Shown here piece by piece: positions 62,289 through 64,000 of a stretch of 64,000 nucleotides of DNA (positions within the stretch are counted from its first letter, which is position 1; each line of letters begins with the position of its first letter). Origin of the DNA: Paenarthrobacter histidinolovorans. GTDB taxonomy: Bacteria > Actinomycetota > Actinomycetes > Actinomycetales > Micrococcaceae. The DNA is taken from positions 124,001 through 188,000 of the forward strand of contig NZ_BMPM01000003.1 in NCBI RefSeq assembly GCF_014647595.1. Reading direction: 5' to 3'. A program made the translations under genes and the position numbers. The notes below the pieces were generated by a model, which worked only from the letters and a program-made list of their open reading frames with translations, did not search any database and was not told the DNA's origin.

Positions 62289-63215
62289 CTAGTTGTGGAC
62301 CAGGGCGGACGGAACTGAGCCCCGCTCGGCTCCCTTGACGATGGGAACCCGCACTGCGTTGCCCCACTCAGTCCAGGAGCCGTCGTAGTTGCGGACGGTG
62401 TCAAAGCCCAGGAGGTACTTCAGGGCGAACCAGGTGTGGCTGGACCGCTCGCCGATGCGGCAGTACGCCACGACGTCGTCGCCCGGCTTCAGGCCCGCCT
62501 CACCCAGGTAGAGGGCTTCGAGTTCTTCCCGGCTGCGGTAGGTGCCGTCTTCGGCGGCGGCACGGGCCCACGGAATAGAAGCGGCCGTGGGGATGTGGCC
62601 GCCACGCAGGGCGCCCTCTTCGGGGTAGGCGGGCATGTGGGTGCGCTGGCCCGTGTATTCCTCGGGGGAGCGGACATCGATCAGGGGATTGCCCAGGTGC
62701 GCCAGGACGTCCTCCTTGAAGGCCCTGATGGGGGCGTCGTCGCGTTCGACGTCCGGGTATTCGCCCGCAGTGGGCCGGGCGACCTCCGTGGTCAGTTCGC
62801 GGCCTTCGGCGATCCACTTGTCGCGGCCGCCGTCCAGGAGGCGGACATCCTGGTGGCCGAACAACGTGAAAACCCACAGGGCGTAGGCGGCCCACCAGTT
62901 GGATTTGTCGCCGTAGATCACCACGGTGCTGTCCCGCGAGATGCCCTTGGAAGCGGCGAGGGCGGCAAAGGCCGCACCATCGACGTAGTCCCGGGTGACC
63001 TCATCGTTCAGGTCTGTGTGCCAGTCGATCTTGACTGCTCCAGGGATGTGCCCGGTTTCGTACAGCAGGACGTCCTCGTCGGATTCAACCAGTACCAGCT
63101 TGCCGTCGGCTACGGCGCCGTCGGCAATTGCTGCCGCGAGCCACTCGGTGGAGACGAGGCGTTCAGGGTTGGCGTACGAGGCAAACTTTTCGTTCTGTTC
63201 AACGGGGTAGGACAT
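62289..63215 (-). CDS. Thiosulfate sulfurtransferase (rhodanese, two-domain)
   Basis: 308 residues, two rhodanese domains. The C-terminal domain has the active-site loop [15 protein letters not shown] (CRIGERS, with the catalytic Cys). The N-terminal one is inactive, as is typical. Motifs include [23 protein letters not shown] ([21 protein letters not shown]), [22 protein letters not shown] and [12 protein letters not shown]. Transfers sulfur from thiosulfate to cyanide or protein thiols. It precedes sufE and ybaK on the same strand, 39 bases apart. Divergent from the ZapE gene. Confidence 0.92.
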   Translation of the reverse strand: MSYPVEQNEKFASYANPERLVSTEWLAAAIADGAVADGKLVLVESDEDVLLYETGHIPGAVKIDWHTDLNDEVTRDYVDGAAFAALAASKGISRDSTVVIYGDKSNWWAAYALWVFTLFGHQDVRLLDGGRDKWIAEGRELTTEVARPTAGEYPDVERDDAPIRAFKEDVLAHLGNPLIDVRSPEEYTGQRTHMPAYPEEGALRGGHIPTAASIPWARAAAEDGTYRSREELEALYLGEAGLKPGDDVVAYCRIGERSSHTWFALKYLLGFDTVRNYDGSWTEWGNAVRVPIVKGAERGSVPSALVHN

Positions 63216-63421
63216 GATGGCCTTTCACTGACAACGGACGGAGCCAGGCCGTGGAAGGTGGTACAGGTGGGGGCCCGGCCTGCTTCAACACTAACCACGG
63301 GCTGCACGGATTGCTTCCCGGTGGTCATACGGTGAAACATGGGCTTGGTCACGTGTCAGTTAATGGGACGGCCGTAGCCGGTATTCTTGCTGGGGACCCA
63401 ATGCCGAAGGAACGGACCACC

Positions 63422-64000
63422 GTGGTAAAGATCGAACAACTGGCTGCCCGCACACCGGCAGTCTCCGTGGAGGAACTCCTCAAGGGTTTCTACCCGTCTC
63501 CCCGATTCGGAGAGGTGTCGTTCGACAGTTACAGGCCGGATCCTTCGCAGCCCAGCCAGGCCAACGCTGTGAAACTCCTGTCGGCATTTGCCGATGGCGT
63601 GGGCAACGGCAACGATGCCGGACTCTTCAAGAAGCTTTTCGCCAAGAAGGCGCCGGCCGCCAGGGCCGGGATCTACCTCGACGGCGGCTTCGGCGTGGGC
63701 AAGACCCACCTTTTGGCGTCCCTTTGGCACAGGTCTCCAGGCCCCAAGGCTTTTGGAACGTTCGTGGAGTACACCAACCTGGTGGGTGCGTTGTCGTTCC
63801 GCAAGACCGTTGAAGCGCTCAGCAGCTACAAACTGGTGTGCATCGACGAATTCGAACTCGATGATCCAGGCGACACCGTGCTGATGTCCCGCCTCATGCG
63901 GGAACTCGCCGACGCCGGTGTGAAGCTTGCTGCCACGTCCAACACCCTGCCTGGTTCCCTCGGCGAAGGCCGCTTCGCCGCCGTCGACTTCCAGCGTGAG
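63422..64000 (+). CDS. zapE: ZapE-type AFG1-like ATPase, 3' end outside window
   Basis: First 193 codons of an AAA-family ATPase. GTG 63422 (GAAGGAA upstream) is preferred; the in-frame ATG at 63401 is an alternative. Walker A IYLDGGFGVGKTHLLASL and Walker B KLVCIDEFELDDPGD are followed by LAATSNTLPG, the sensor-1 region. In proteobacteria ZapE acts at the division site; in actinobacteria its role is less clear. It is divergent from the sulfurtransferase and continues past the window end. Confidence 0.85.
   Translation, partial: MVKIEQLAARTPAVSVEELLKGFYPSPRFGEVSFDSYRPDPSQPSQANAVKLLSAFADGVGNGNDAGLFKKLFAKKAPAARAGIYLDGGFGVGKTHLLASLWHRSPGPKAFGTFVEYTNLVGALSFRKTVEALSSYKLVCIDEFELDDPGDTVLMSRLMRELADAGVKLAATSNTLPGSLGEGRFAAVDFQRE

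Noticed and set aside
1..64000. CRISPR arrays, insertion sequences, prophage or integration sites
   Set aside because: No spaced direct repeats, transposase or integrase motifs seen; all short repeats are local tandem or inverted repeats.

Overview
The window is ordinary chromosomal core DNA from a high-GC actinobacterium, most likely Micrococcaceae of the Arthrobacter/Paenarthrobacter group. This rests on the proteins recognised by eye (sigma factor with a long Lys/Ala/acidic N-terminus, SepH, DUF4193, DUF3093, DUF3710, DUF3159, DUF5998, DUF3000, DUF4192, fused CydDC), the frequent GTG/TTG starts and the codon bias. No insertion sequence, prophage, CRISPR array, rRNA or tRNA gene was seen. 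About 56 protein genes are packed densely. No gap between genes exceeds 300 bases, and the largest (2694-2988, 4513-4801, 15571-15850, 33476-33761) are promoter or terminator regions.

Layout: 1-4512 (minus) carries pepA, lpdA and the E2 acyltransferase of the 2-oxoacid dehydrogenases. 4802-8522 holds a PAC2 protein, an MFS transporter and a DUF4192 protein that ends in a perfect 19-bp inverted repeat. 8766-12894 holds the primary sigma factor, a small zinc-finger-like protein and a type IIA topoisomerase B subunit; its A partner lies at 24179-26692 on the other strand. 14192-21980 is a respiratory block: a BlaI-type repressor and an M56 membrane metalloprotease diverge from cydA-cydB-cydDC, with three matching palindromic operator candidates between them.

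21990-29435 contains GNAT, DinB and VOC proteins, parC, and a GNAT/acyl-CoA-synthetase fusion of the Pat protein-acetyltransferase type. 29493-38642 is a cluster of conserved actinobacterial genes, many of unknown function, around thymidine kinase, SepH and dUTPase. It ends with two TrkA-like RCK proteins divergent from a KimA-like permease, probably a potassium system. 40727-48685 carries an RNA m5U-type methyltransferase, aconitase, DXP synthase, DUF402 and small proteins.

48740-58765 has an aldo/keto reductase, a two-gene beta-oxidation operon (thiolase and a hydratase/dehydrogenase fusion), RNase D, DUF3000, and a DUF6421-SDR-threonine aldolase operon. 58920-64000 has MsrB, an alpha/beta hydrolase, a sulfurtransferase-SufE-YbaK operon and the 5' part of a ZapE-type ATPase.

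The points most worth a second look are the BlaI/M56 module with operators at the cytochrome bd operon, the RCK/KimA-like pair, the Pat-like fusion lacking the synthetase catalytic histidine, the 19-bp palindrome at the DUF4192 stop codon, and the uncharacterised DUF3710/OB/DUF3159 and DUF6421 operons. Family names were assigned by reading the sequence without database searches.
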